A stretch of 64,000 bases of DNA. It comes from an uncultured Bacilli bacterium (GTDB lineage: Bacteria; Bacillota_I; Bacilli_A; RF39; UBA660). The stretch spans positions 248,001-312,000 of the forward strand of contig CAKOPC010000001.1 in the NCBI GenBank assembly GCA_934098705.1, given 5' to 3'. Positions 19,433 through 28,561 of this stretch are shown here, in pieces. Position 1 is the stretch's first letter, and each line of letters starts with the position of its first letter. The notes below the pieces were generated by a model that did no database searches, was not told the origin of the DNA, and worked only from the letters and a program-made list of their open reading frames with translations. The translations under genes were made by a program, and so were the position numbers.

Positions 19433-20014
19433 ATGAAAATGCAAATAAATTTATCAAAAGATAAAAAGGAAATTCAAAATGAAAAAAGAAAGTATTATAT
19501 AGTTGATGCAAATAAAGTATATTTTATTAATGATGATAATAATTTTGTATATCTCGATTCTTATTTCGATAAAAATAATGTAAACAAAAAATAGAGAAAA
19601 GCACTTTTTCAAATTATTCCTTTAAAAAACAAAACTATTGAATTTATTACAGACTTAGAGTTTGACACTGCTTTTCTTAGCAATATTGATTCTTTTAAAA
19701 ACTTTTTAAAACCTGATATAAAAGGAAATTCAAATCTAATAAAAGTTGTAGAGGAAGATAGTATTGGATACCAAGAATATGAAGGTATAATATTTAATAC
19801 AGATACAAAAAACAAACATAATTATAATTATATAATCAAATTCTTAAGAGACATTAAAACTAATAATGAATTAGAAAAATATATTAAATCAATTTCTATG
19901 TTTATATATGATGGTATTGCATGTACCAAAAAAAGAAAGATTATTAATAGTTTAAATAATCATATTATTGAAATGAATGTGTCTGTCAAATCTAAAAAAT
20001 TACACCTATTTTAG
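19433..20014 (+). pseudogene. 193-codon ORF of unknown function broken by an in-frame TAG
   Basis: A promoter and RBS precede ATG 19433. The reading frame runs 53 codons to TAG (19592-19594), then continues in the same frame for 139 sense codons to a second TAG at 20012. The second part reads like real protein (FITDLEFDTAFLSNIDSFKN, then IKFLRDIKTNNELEKYI), with no start codon near its beginning. The family is not recognised; no membrane segments are seen. A point mutation, a sequencing error or two separate peptides are all possible. It lies on the strand opposite its neighbours. Confidence 0.55.
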
Positions 20015-20122
20015 ATACAAATAAATATTTTTATTGATTACAAATAATTCCTTGTAATCTTTTTTATTTTGATTTTATTGTATTCGTTTTATTTTTAATA
20101 TATATTATCTATTTTAACCTAA

Positions 20123-20163
20123 AAAGATTGAAATGACAAAAGTATTCATTTCAATCTTTAAAA
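20123..20163 (-). terminator. Strong hairpin terminator of tdk-ppdK
   Basis: A perfect 13-bp stem (AAAGATTGAAATG at 20123-20135, CATTTCAATCTTT at 20147-20159) with an 11-nt loop. It ends in T5 on the minus strand and could also serve the plus-strand ORF. Confidence 0.75.
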
Positions 20164-20241
20164 TAATATTTTTATTTCAATTTAAAACTAGAAGCAATAA
20201 CGTTTAAACATTAGCTTTTTAGTTTTTTATGTAATAGTAAA

Positions 20242-22878
20242 TTATTTTTCAACTTCATTTTTAATACTTATGGAAGCTTGTGCCAAAGCAATTATAGCAC
20301 AAGGTATACGATATGGACTTACTGATACATAGTTAAGTCCAAGTTTACGGAAGAACTTAGCACTTTTTGGATTACCTGCATGTTCACCACATACACCAAA
20401 CTCAAGATTACTATTAGTTTTTAATCCTTTACATTTAGAAAGATAAATAAGTTGTCCTACTCCTTCTTCATCTATTGTTTTAAAAGGATCAAAATCAAGA
20501 ATATGTTTTTCATAATAAGCATCCAAAAATTTAGAAGCATCATCTCTTGAAAAGCCATAAGTCATCTGTGTTAAATCATTAGTTCCAAATGAGAAAAAGT
20601 CTGCATATTTTGCTATTTCATCACTTGTTAAAACAGCACGAGGAAGTTCAATCATACACCCAACAAAATAAGGTAAATTAACATTTTCTTCCTTCATAAT
20701 ACTTTTTGCTTCATTATCTATTATATTTCTTACATATTTTAATTCATTAGATGAAAATATTAAAGGTACCATAATTTCAAGTTTTACTTTTATACCTTCC
20801 TTATATGCCTTTATAAAAGATGTAATAATAGCTCTTGTTTGCATTTTAGCAATACTTGGGAAAGTAACATCTAACCTGCAACCTCTGTGTCCCATCATTG
20901 GATTAAATTCTTTTAATTTAGAAACCCTATCTTTAACATCAGTAATAGAAATGTTTAAATCATTAGCTAATACCTCAAGTTCCTCTTCTTTTTTAGGTAA
21001 AAATTCATGAAGTGGTGGGTCAAGTAGTCTTATTGTAACAACTTTGTTATTCATTTCCTTAAACAAATCATAAAAATCATTTTCTTGATATGGAAGTATT
21101 TCATTTAAAGCTTCTTCTCTTTCTTTATCATTAACACTTAAAATCATCTTTCTAAATTTTAAAATTCTATCTTCTTTAAAGAACATATGCTCTGTTCTAC
21201 ATAAGCCAATTCCTGTTATGTTAAACATATTAGCAAAAGAAGCATCATTTACAGTATCCGCATTACATCTAACTTCCATATCCCTAAAACTATCAGCATA
21301 AGATATAAATTCTTTAAAATAAGTAGAAAGCTTTGCACCTTTTGTTTTTATAATACCTTTATAAACTAATCCTGTTGTACCATCAAGTGATATACTATCT
21401 CCCTCATGATAAATATTGCCAAATGAATCTTTCATTATTTTCAAATTTTCATCTATAGTTAATGTATCGCAACCACTTACACAGCATTTACCCATACCTC
21501 TTGCAACAACTGCTGCGTGTGATGTATAACCTCCCCTTAATGTAAGGACACCATTTGCACTATTCATACCTAAAATATCTTCTGGAGAAGTTTCATTTCT
21601 AACTAAAATTAAATCCTTAACACCATCATTTTTAGCTTTTATTAAATCATGTGCATTAAAATAAATACATCCTGCCCCTGCTCCAGGTGAGGCTGCAAGA
21701 CCTTTGGCAATAGATTCTTTATTTTTTAATTCTTCTTCATCAAATGTATCATGTAAAAGCTGTGAAACACTATTTGCATCAACTCTTAAAACTGCCTCTT
21801 TCTTGCTAATTAATCCCTCATGAACCATATCAACTGTAATTTTTATAGCACTGCTTGCAGTTCTTTTACCATTTCTTGTTTGAATTATATAAAGTTTACC
21901 ATCATCTATTGTAAACTCCATATCTTGCATGTCCCTATAATGATTTTCTAAAATATTACTAATTTTTGAAAACTCTTCATAAATAGAGGGCATAATATCC
22001 TTTAAAGTACTTATATCTTTTGGTGTTCTAATACCTGCTACAACATCTTCTCCTTGTGCATTTATTAAATATTCTCCAACAAGATTTTTATCTCCATTAC
22101 TTGGATTTCTTGTAAAAGCAACTCCCGTTCCAGAATTATCATTTTTATTACCGTAAACCATTTGCTGTATATTAACTGCTGTTCCAATATTTTGAGGTAT
22201 ATCATTTAATCTTCTATATGTTATAGCACGTTCATTATTAAAACTTTTAAATACTGCTTCAACACTTTTAAATAACTGTTCGTAACAATCACTTGGAAAA
22301 TCACTATTTGTTAATCTTTTATATTCTTCTTTATATCTTTGAATTACATATTTTAAATCATCACTTGTTAAATCAGTATCATATAAAACATTTTTATCTT
22401 CCTTTATTTTATCAAACAAACCTTCAAAAGATTCCTTTGGAAGATTCATTACAACATCACTATACATTTGAATAAATCTTCTGTAGCAATCATAAACAAA
22501 TCTTTCATTAAAACCTTTTTTAATAAGACCAGATACTATTTCCTCATTTAAGCCAAGATTAAGTATTGTATCCATCATACCTGGCATAGAAACTTTAGCA
22601 CCACTTCTTACAGATACAAGTAAAGGATTATCTAAAGAGCCAAATATACATCCTGTTAAAAGTTCAAGATTTTTTATATAGCTTTTTATTTCTTCTTTTA
22701 TTGATTCATCTAAAATCATTCCATCTTCATAATATTTTAAACAAGCTGTTGTTGTTACTGTAAAACCTTGGGGAACAGGTAATTTTAAATTTGTCATCTC
22801 TGCAAGATTAGCACCCTTACCTCCCAAAATGTCTTTCATATCTTTATTTCCTTCATTAAAACTATATACGTATTTCAT
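20242..22878 (-). CDS. ppdK: Pyruvate, phosphate dikinase
   Basis: 878 residues, full length. The N-terminal ATP-grasp domain has GGKGANLAEMTNL and PVPQGFTVTT. The swivelling phosphohistidine domain has GGYTSHAAVVARGMG with the catalytic His. The C-terminal TIM barrel has GTNDLTQMTYGFSRDDA and CGEHAG. PPDK interconverts PEP + AMP + PPi with pyruvate + ATP + Pi and is common in fermentative anaerobes. It starts 4 bp after tdk, so the two share a transcript. Confidence 0.97.
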   Translation of the reverse strand: MKYVYSFNEGNKDMKDILGGKGANLAEMTNLKLPVPQGFTVTTTACLKYYEDGMILDESIKEEIKSYIKNLELLTGCIFGSLDNPLLVSVRSGAKVSMPGMMDTILNLGLNEEIVSGLIKKGFNERFVYDCYRRFIQMYSDVVMNLPKESFEGLFDKIKEDKNVLYDTDLTSDDLKYVIQRYKEEYKRLTNSDFPSDCYEQLFKSVEAVFKSFNNERAITYRRLNDIPQNIGTAVNIQQMVYGNKNDNSGTGVAFTRNPSNGDKNLVGEYLINAQGEDVVAGIRTPKDISTLKDIMPSIYEEFSKISNILENHYRDMQDMEFTIDDGKLYIIQTRNGKRTASSAIKITVDMVHEGLISKKEAVLRVDANSVSQLLHDTFDEEELKNKESIAKGLAASPGAGAGCIYFNAHDLIKAKNDGVKDLILVRNETSPEDILGMNSANGVLTLRGGYTSHAAVVARGMGKCCVSGCDTLTIDENLKIMKDSFGNIYHEGDSISLDGTTGLVYKGIIKTKGAKLSTYFKEFISYADSFRDMEVRCNADTVNDASFANMFNITGIGLCRTEHMFFKEDRILKFRKMILSVNDKEREEALNEILPYQENDFYDLFKEMNNKVVTIRLLDPPLHEFLPKKEEELEVLANDLNISITDVKDRVSKLKEFNPMMGHRGCRLDVTFPSIAKMQTRAIITSFIKAYKEGIKVKLEIMVPLIFSSNELKYVRNIIDNEAKSIMKEENVNLPYFVGCMIELPRAVLTSDEIAKYADFFSFGTNDLTQMTYGFSRDDASKFLDAYYEKHILDFDPFKTIDEEGVGQLIYLSKCKGLKTNSNLEFGVCGEHAGNPKSAKFFRKLGLNYVSVSPYRIPCAIIALAQASISIKNEVEK

Positions 22879-22882
22879 AATT

Positions 22883-23506
22883 TTATCCCTTTCTTACTCT
22901 TACATTTTTATTACTATTATCCTTATTATCATTATAATCTTCATAATGTTCTTTTGCCTTTAAATAACATCTAGCACAAACTGGCATATAAGTTGTATTA
23001 TAAAAACCATCTATTAAAACTTGATCTCCAGTAAATATAGGAACTCCATTTACCATTCTTAAATTAAACATAGCTTTATCCCCACATTTACAAAGAGTTG
23101 ATACTTCTTCTATCTTATCTGCAAGTTCAAATAACCTAACAGAGCCAGGAAAAGCATTTGTTTTAAAATCAGATTTTAAACCATAACAAAATACATCTAT
23201 ATTTTTAAATTTTGCAATATATAAAAGATCATCTACTTGTTCTCTAGTTAAAAATTCAGCCTCATCTACTAATACAACATCTATATCATCTTTTATTATA
23301 TTACTTAATAGTTCGTCTTCTTTTAAAGAATAATCAACCTTTCTTTTATAACCAACTCTTGATATTACAAAATCATCACCCTTAGTATCACAAATTGGTT
23401 TTATAACAAATGTTTTAAACCCATTTTCTTCATAATTATATGCTGTTCTTAAAAGTTCCATTGTTTTTCCAGAATTCATAGCACCATATTTAAAATATAA
23501 CTTCAT
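22883..23506 (-). CDS. tdk: Thymidine kinase
   Basis: 207 residues of type II thymidine kinase. The P-loop is YGAMNSGKT at the start, the Walker B is VLVDEAEFL, and a zinc site is formed by CKCG and CARC, with GFYNTTYMPVCARCY near the end. It phosphorylates thymidine for salvage. The C-terminal tail is Asp/Asn/Lys rich. It diverges from the sortase pair and precedes ppdK. Confidence 0.95.
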   Translation of the reverse strand: MKLYFKYGAMNSGKTMELLRTAYNYEENGFKTFVIKPICDTKGDDFVISRVGYKRKVDYSLKEDELLSNIIKDDIDVVLVDEAEFLTREQVDDLLYIAKFKNIDVFCYGLKSDFKTNAFPGSVRLFELADKIEEVSTLCKCGDKAMFNLRMVNGVPIFTGDQVLIDGFYNTTYMPVCARCYLKAKEHYEDYNDNKDNSNKNVRVRKG

Positions 23507-23672
23507 AAATATTACCTCTTTTACTATTTTATTAAACTATATTTATTGTACCAAAAAATTGGTTAAAAAAATATAAAATTACACAAATTTTACAAGATTT
23601 TTTTATATTTTTCATTTTACAAATATTTATTATTATTGTATACTTATTACATAAAGATAAGAAGGTAGATAT

Positions 23673-24524
23673 ATGAATAATAACACTGTTGATTTTAGTA
23701 AATTAAGAGATTTTATTAAAAATAGTAGTGACAATAATAAAATAGAGAAAAAGAAAAGAAAAAAAACTATTATTATATTAACCAATATTTTTACTATTTC
23801 TTTTTTAATTTTTGGTGGCTTTGGTATAAAAAGTATTTTAGATTATCAAGAAGATAAAAAAGAAAGTAAACTTTTACTTGAAGAGTTAAATAAAAGGAAA
23901 AAAGACCTTGAAGAAAAGATAACAGCAAGTAATGATTTAAAAGAAGAAGAAAACATTATTGACCCTAAAATAGTAGAATTATTTAAAAGTCTTAAGGAAG
24001 AAAATCCTGATACTGTTGGGTGGTTAAAAGTTAATAACACTGATATTGATACTCCTATTGTAAAAGCTATAGATAATGAATTTTATTTAAGTCATGATTT
24101 TAATAAAAAGTATAATGAAGTTGGCTGGGCTTTCGCAGACTATAGAAATAGTTTCCCTAACCTTTCCAAAAATACTATTATATATGGACACACTTATAGA
24201 AATTCATCTCTTGCTTTTTCAACCTTAAAATACATATTAGAAGATAACTGGCTATCTAATAGTGATAATTATATAATAACCTTTACAACAGAAAATAAAG
24301 AATTAAAATTTAAAATTTTTAGTATTTACACAACTAAGAAAACTAATAACTATCTAAATACTTATATGGATAGAGAAACCTTTGATGAATTTATAAAAGA
24401 TGCCAAAGAAAAAAGTGTAAAAGACTTCGAAGAAGAAGTTGATTTTAATGATAATATCTTAACACTTTCAACTTGTTATAATACATCTTCATATAGATTA
24501 GTTGTGCATGCTAAATTAATTTAA
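23673..24524 (+). CDS. Class B sortase, first of a tandem pair
   Basis: 283 residues. A short cytoplasmic N-terminus is followed by one membrane helix (~residues 35-55) and a coiled linker, then a SrtB domain: DTVGWLKVNNTDIDTPIV, YGHTYR with the catalytic His, LSTCYN with Cys, and SYRLVVHAKL with Arg. All three catalytic residues are present. Sortases join surface proteins to cell wall or to each other. The next gene, 11 bp downstream, is a second class B sortase. No protein with an obvious sorting motif was found in the window. Confidence 0.92.
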   Translation: MNNNTVDFSKLRDFIKNSSDNNKIEKKKRKKTIIILTNIFTISFLIFGGFGIKSILDYQEDKKESKLLLEELNKRKKDLEEKITASNDLKEEENIIDPKIVELFKSLKEENPDTVGWLKVNNTDIDTPIVKAIDNEFYLSHDFNKKYNEVGWAFADYRNSFPNLSKNTIIYGHTYRNSSLAFSTLKYILEDNWLSNSDNYIITFTTENKELKFKIFSIYTTKKTNNYLNTYMDRETFDEFIKDAKEKSVKDFEEEVDFNDNILTLSTCYNTSSYRLVVHAKLI

Positions 24525-24535
24525 AAGGAGATTTT

Positions 24536-25360
24536 ATGAAAAGAAAAAAGAAAATAAAAAAAACAAATATCCTTGTATTTATTCTTTTTGTTATTGCACT
24601 AATAACACTTGCATACTGTGTATATAAAATAATAAACTGGCAAAGTGATAATATAAAGGTTAAAAAAATTGAAGATAAAATAACAGATCTTAATATAACT
24701 AAAGAAGTTAAAGATAGTGAAAAAACAAATAATGTAAATCCTCCTGAAGATAAATTCGACCCTTACTGGGATTATATAAAAATGAATTTATTAGAAGTTG
24801 ATTTTGAAAAGCTAGAAAAAGAAAACCCCGATACTGTTGGGTTTATAAATGTTCCAAATACCAATATAAACTATCCCGTAGTTCAAGGAACAAATAATAG
24901 TTATTATTTAACTCATGATTATAGTGAAAGTTATAATGATGCTGGCTGGATATTTATGGATTATAGAAATAGTAATAGTAGTTTTGATAAAAATACTATC
25001 ATATACGGACATTCAAGACTTGATAAATCAATGTTTGGTACCCTTAGAAATGCCACTAATAAATCTTGGTATAATAATAAAAATAATCATGTTATAAGAT
25101 TATCAACTAAATATGAAAATACTCTTTGGCAAGTATTTAGTGTTTACACTATAAAAGCTGAAGACTATTATATAAAAACAAACTTTAGTGATACAAATGA
25201 TTATAAAACTTGGATTAATAAAATGTTAGATAGAAGTATCCATAACTTTAATACAAGTGTAAGTGAAAATGATAAAGTTCTTACTCTTTCATCTTGTTAC
25301 ACAACAGATGGTATAAGAGTTGTCGTACAAGCAAAGCTTATAAAAGAAGAAAAAAGATAA
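24536..25360 (+). CDS. Class B sortase, second of a tandem pair
   Basis: 274 residues with an N-terminal membrane anchor (ILVFILFVIALITLAYCVY). The SrtB catalytic domain has DTVGFINVPNTNINYPVV, IIYGHSR (His), LSSCYTTDGIR (Cys and Arg). It is about as similar to the first sortase as typical paralogues, so the pair probably arose by old duplication or serves two substrates. An AAAGGAG RBS precedes the ATG. Confidence 0.92.
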   Translation: MKRKKKIKKTNILVFILFVIALITLAYCVYKIINWQSDNIKVKKIEDKITDLNITKEVKDSEKTNNVNPPEDKFDPYWDYIKMNLLEVDFEKLEKENPDTVGFINVPNTNINYPVVQGTNNSYYLTHDYSESYNDAGWIFMDYRNSNSSFDKNTIIYGHSRLDKSMFGTLRNATNKSWYNNKNNHVIRLSTKYENTLWQVFSVYTIKAEDYYIKTNFSDTNDYKTWINKMLDRSIHNFNTSVSENDKVLTLSSCYTTDGIRVVVQAKLIKEEKR

Positions 25361-25376
25361 AAGTAAAAGTAAAAAT

Positions 25377-25420
25377 AAAAAATAGAAAGATTAATTTTAA
25401 AATTAACCTTTCTATTTTTA
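25377..25420. terminator. Bidirectional terminator between the sortases and the MBL gene
   Basis: AAAAATAGAAAG and CTTTCTATTTTT form a 12-bp stem around an AT-rich centre. U-tracts occur in both directions, between convergent genes. Confidence 0.75.
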
Positions 25421-25951
25421 TTACATTAAATATTTATTATATTTTAATTCATGTTTTAAAGTTGTTTTATCACCATGTCCTGGATAAATAATTAAATCTT
25501 CATCCATTTTTTTTATTTTTTCTATAGATAGCAACATATCATTAATGTTACCACCTTTAAGGTCTACCCTGCCAATATTTTCTTTAAATAAGAAATCTCC
25601 CGTAAAAATACAACCATATTCATAAAAGTAAAAACTTATAGAATCATCACTATGACCTTTTGTATAAATAACTTTAAATTTAAATGGTTCTAAAAAGTGA
25701 GTTTGCTCAAATAAAGTATTATAATCATAACACTTTATATCATACATTTCACAAAGTATTGAAACACTTTTATTATGATCGCTATGATTATGAGTTACAA
25801 GTATACCAACTGGAGTAAATCCTTCTTTCCTTATATGATTAATTATTTTATTTTCTTCTTCCCCAGGATCAATTATTAAACATTTACCATCAATAGATAA
25901 TATATAACAGTTAGCCTTTAAACTACCTAAAACTAATGTATCTATATTCAC
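25421..25951 (-). CDS. MBL-fold hydrolase (glyoxalase II-like)
   Basis: 176 residues. The metal site VTHNHSDHN (THxHxDH), then KGHSDDS, GDFLF and YPGHGDKTT mark a metallo-beta-lactamase-fold hydrolase of the YqgX/glyoxalase II-like group, probably a thioester hydrolase. The length is shorter than true GloB, which lacks nothing catalytic here. The start overlaps the murC stop by 4 bp. Confidence 0.85.
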   Translation of the reverse strand: MNIDTLVLGSLKANCYILSIDGKCLIIDPGEEENKIINHIRKEGFTPVGILVTHNHSDHNKSVSILCEMYDIKCYDYNTLFEQTHFLEPFKFKVIYTKGHSDDSISFYFYEYGCIFTGDFLFKENIGRVDLKGGNINDMLLSIEKIKKMDEDLIIYPGHGDKTTLKHELKYNKYLM

Positions 25952-27249
25952 TTTATTTTCCCCTTCTTATAAGCATCTCTTAAATAAGATGAATCTTTAC
26001 AGCCCATAAACAATATAACAGAGTTTTTATAGTCATAAAGTTTATCTATAGTTTCAGCTGATATCATTTCAGCACCTGGTGTAAGATCAAGTATCATTTT
26101 AGATGTAATACCAGGATAATCTTCTAACCTTTCACGAGCTGGTTCTATCTCTGTTACAAAAGCCTTATCAGCAAGTTTTATAACATCTGCAAATTCTTTA
26201 TAAAAAGCTTTAGCTCTTGATAAAGTATACGGAATAAGTACTGCTACAACTGTTTTTTCTGGATACTTTTGTCTTGCAGTTTCAATTACAGTTTTTATCT
26301 CTGTTGGATGATGAGCATAATCATCTACTAAAATAGAATCTAAAACTACCTCTTCATCAAACCTTCTTTTTGCACCTTTAAATGTATCAAGATAATATAA
26401 AATATCTTCTTTTGAAACGCCAAGTAAATACGACATATAAATACATGCTAAACTATCAAGTATCATATGTTTACCATAAAGTTTTATATCAAAATGTCCG
26501 TAAAATTCTCCCTTTATATAACAATCAAAACTAGTACCATCACTTCTTTGAACTAAGTTTTTAGCTATAACATCATTATCATCATTAAAGCCATAATAAG
26601 TAATATTAGGAGCTTTTAATTTTCTAACATTTAAATCATCACCACATGCGATAACACCATTTTTTGCCTTATTTATAAACTCATTAAATACCTCTATTAT
26701 CTCATCAACATTTTTATAACAGTCAACATGATCTAGTTCAATATTAGTAACTATAGCGTATGATGGTGTATAGTTTAAAAAATGTCTTTCAAACTCACAT
26801 GATTCAATAACAAAATTATTACTTTTTTTATCAATAAAACCAGTACCATCTCCTATTAGGTAATTAGTACCAATAGTATTTACAAGTATTCTTGATAAAA
26901 GAGCTGTTGTTGTTGTTTTACCATGTGTACCTGCTATACATATAGAGTTATATTTTCTTGTTAAATCTCCAATTATTTCAAAGTATCCTTTAACAGTAAG
27001 ATGAAGTTCCCTAGCACGTTTAATTACCTTATGGTCCTCATGTATAGCAGCTGTATTAATAACTATCATATCTTTATCAAGATGAGAAACATCATTATAT
27101 ATTGGTATGTTTCTTTCTCTTAAAGGTGGTTCCGTAACTGCATAATAAGTAAGGTCATCATATCCAATTATTTCATTTCCTAAATCATGAAGCATACATG
27201 CAAGTCCTGACATTCCAGAACCTTTTATACCAGCCATAAAATATTTCAT
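25948..27249 (-). CDS. murC: UDP-N-acetylmuramate-L-alanine ligase
   Basis: 433 residues. The Mur-ligase N-domain begins YFMAGIKGSGMSGLA; the ATP site is GTHGKTTTTAL (~residue 107); the central and C-terminal domains include ELDHVDCY and DYAHHPTEI. It adds L-Ala to UDP-MurNAc, which shows the cell makes peptidoglycan. It lies 11 bp after serS and overlaps the MBL gene. Confidence 0.95.
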   Translation of the reverse strand: MKYFMAGIKGSGMSGLACMLHDLGNEIIGYDDLTYYAVTEPPLRERNIPIYNDVSHLDKDMIVINTAAIHEDHKVIKRARELHLTVKGYFEIIGDLTRKYNSICIAGTHGKTTTTALLSRILVNTIGTNYLIGDGTGFIDKKSNNFVIESCEFERHFLNYTPSYAIVTNIELDHVDCYKNVDEIIEVFNEFINKAKNGVIACGDDLNVRKLKAPNITYYGFNDDNDVIAKNLVQRSDGTSFDCYIKGEFYGHFDIKLYGKHMILDSLACIYMSYLLGVSKEDILYYLDTFKGAKRRFDEEVVLDSILVDDYAHHPTEIKTVIETARQKYPEKTVVAVLIPYTLSRAKAFYKEFADVIKLADKAFVTEIEPARERLEDYPGITSKMILDLTPGAEMISAETIDKLYDYKNSVILFMGCKDSSYLRDAYKKGKIK

Positions 27250-27260
27250 AAAATATCCTC

Positions 27261-28538
27261 CTATTTTATATAATCTTTAAATCCCATATATGGTTTTAAC
27301 ACTTCAGGTATTTTAATACTACCATCTTCTTGATAATTGTTTTCAACAACAGCAATTAATCCTCTTGGAGAAGCAACAACAGTATTATTAAGAGTTGTAA
27401 CATAATAATTACCATCCTTACCCTTAGCTCTAATACCAAGTCTTCTTGCTTGTGCTTCTCCTAAAATAGAACAAGAACCAACCTCAAAATACTTATTTTG
27501 TCTTGGACTAAAAGCCTCAACATCACATGACTTAACTTTTAAATCAGCTAAATCACCACTACAGCACTCTAAAGTTCTAACAGGAACATTTAAACTTCTA
27601 AAGAAGTCAACTGTGTACTTCCACATCTTATTATACCAAGTAAAGCCCTCACTACTTTTACATAAAACTATCATCTCTTCTTTTTCAAATTGATGAACTC
27701 TATAAAGACCTCTCTCTTCAATACCATGTGCCCCTACTTCTTTTCTAAAACAAGGAGAATAAGAAGTTAAAGTAATTGGTAACTCTTCTTCTTTTATTAA
27801 ACAATTTTTAAATTTACCTATCATAGAGTGTTCACTTGTACCAATTAAATATAAGTCTTCATTTTCAATTTTATACATCATGGCATCCATTTCATCAAAA
27901 CTCATAACACCACTTGTAACATCTCCCCTTATCATAAAAGGTGGTACACAGTATGTAAAGCCCTTATCTATCATAAAATCTCTAGCATAAGATAACATAG
28001 CAGAATGAAGTCTTGCAATATCACCCATTAAATAGTAAAAACCATTACCACTTGTTCTTCCAGCAGATTCTTTATCAAGACCATGAAGTTTTTCTATTAT
28101 ATCAGCATGATATGGAATTTCATAATCAAATACTTTTGGTTCTCCAAATCTTTCAATTTCAACATTTTTACTATCATCTTCCCCAATAGGCACTGAATCA
28201 TCTATTATTTGAGGAATCTTCATCATAATATTTTTAATTTTATCTTGCAAAGTGATTTCATCTTTCTCTAAAGAATCTAAAAGATTATTTATCTCTTTTA
28301 CTCTTGCCTTTTTATTTTCTGCTTCATCAAATTTTTTATCACGCATTAAAGTTCCAAGTTCTTTTGAAATTTCATTTTTTTCATATCTTAAATCATCACA
28401 AGTCTTCTTAACATCACGATACTTAATATCAAGCTCATAAACCTCATCAACAAGTGGTAACTTTTCATCTTGAAATTTCTTTTTAATATTTTCTTTTACA
28501 ATTTCTCTATTATTTCTAATTAAATTAATATCAATCAT
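27261..28538 (-). CDS. serS: Serine-tRNA ligase
   Basis: 425 residues, typical length. The N-terminal coiled-coil arm (residues ~30-105) binds tRNA-Ser; motif 2 is FRKEVGAHG then LYRVHQF, and motif 3 is near the C-terminus (NTVVASPRGLIAVVENN, slightly altered from the usual ALPRTLVAILEN). It charges tRNA-Ser. No T-box leader is visible in the 23-bp gap to the upstream AGCS transporter, so expression probably depends on that gene's promoter. Confidence 0.95.
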   Translation of the reverse strand: MIDINLIRNNREIVKENIKKKFQDEKLPLVDEVYELDIKYRDVKKTCDDLRYEKNEISKELGTLMRDKKFDEAENKKARVKEINNLLDSLEKDEITLQDKIKNIMMKIPQIIDDSVPIGEDDSKNVEIERFGEPKVFDYEIPYHADIIEKLHGLDKESAGRTSGNGFYYLMGDIARLHSAMLSYARDFMIDKGFTYCVPPFMIRGDVTSGVMSFDEMDAMMYKIENEDLYLIGTSEHSMIGKFKNCLIKEEELPITLTSYSPCFRKEVGAHGIEERGLYRVHQFEKEEMIVLCKSSEGFTWYNKMWKYTVDFFRSLNVPVRTLECCSGDLADLKVKSCDVEAFSPRQNKYFEVGSCSILGEAQARRLGIRAKGKDGNYYVTTLNNTVVASPRGLIAVVENNYQEDGSIKIPEVLKPYMGFKDYIK

Positions 28539-28561
28539 ATAAAATTCTCCTTAGATTTATC

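Noticed and set aside
19609..19815. 68-codon minus-strand ORF
   Set aside because: It lies opposite the interrupted plus-strand ORF, which has a promoter, an RBS and better protein-like composition.
28539..28561. T-box leader controlling serS
   Set aside because: Only 23 bp separate serS from the upstream gene, and there is no room for a T-box.
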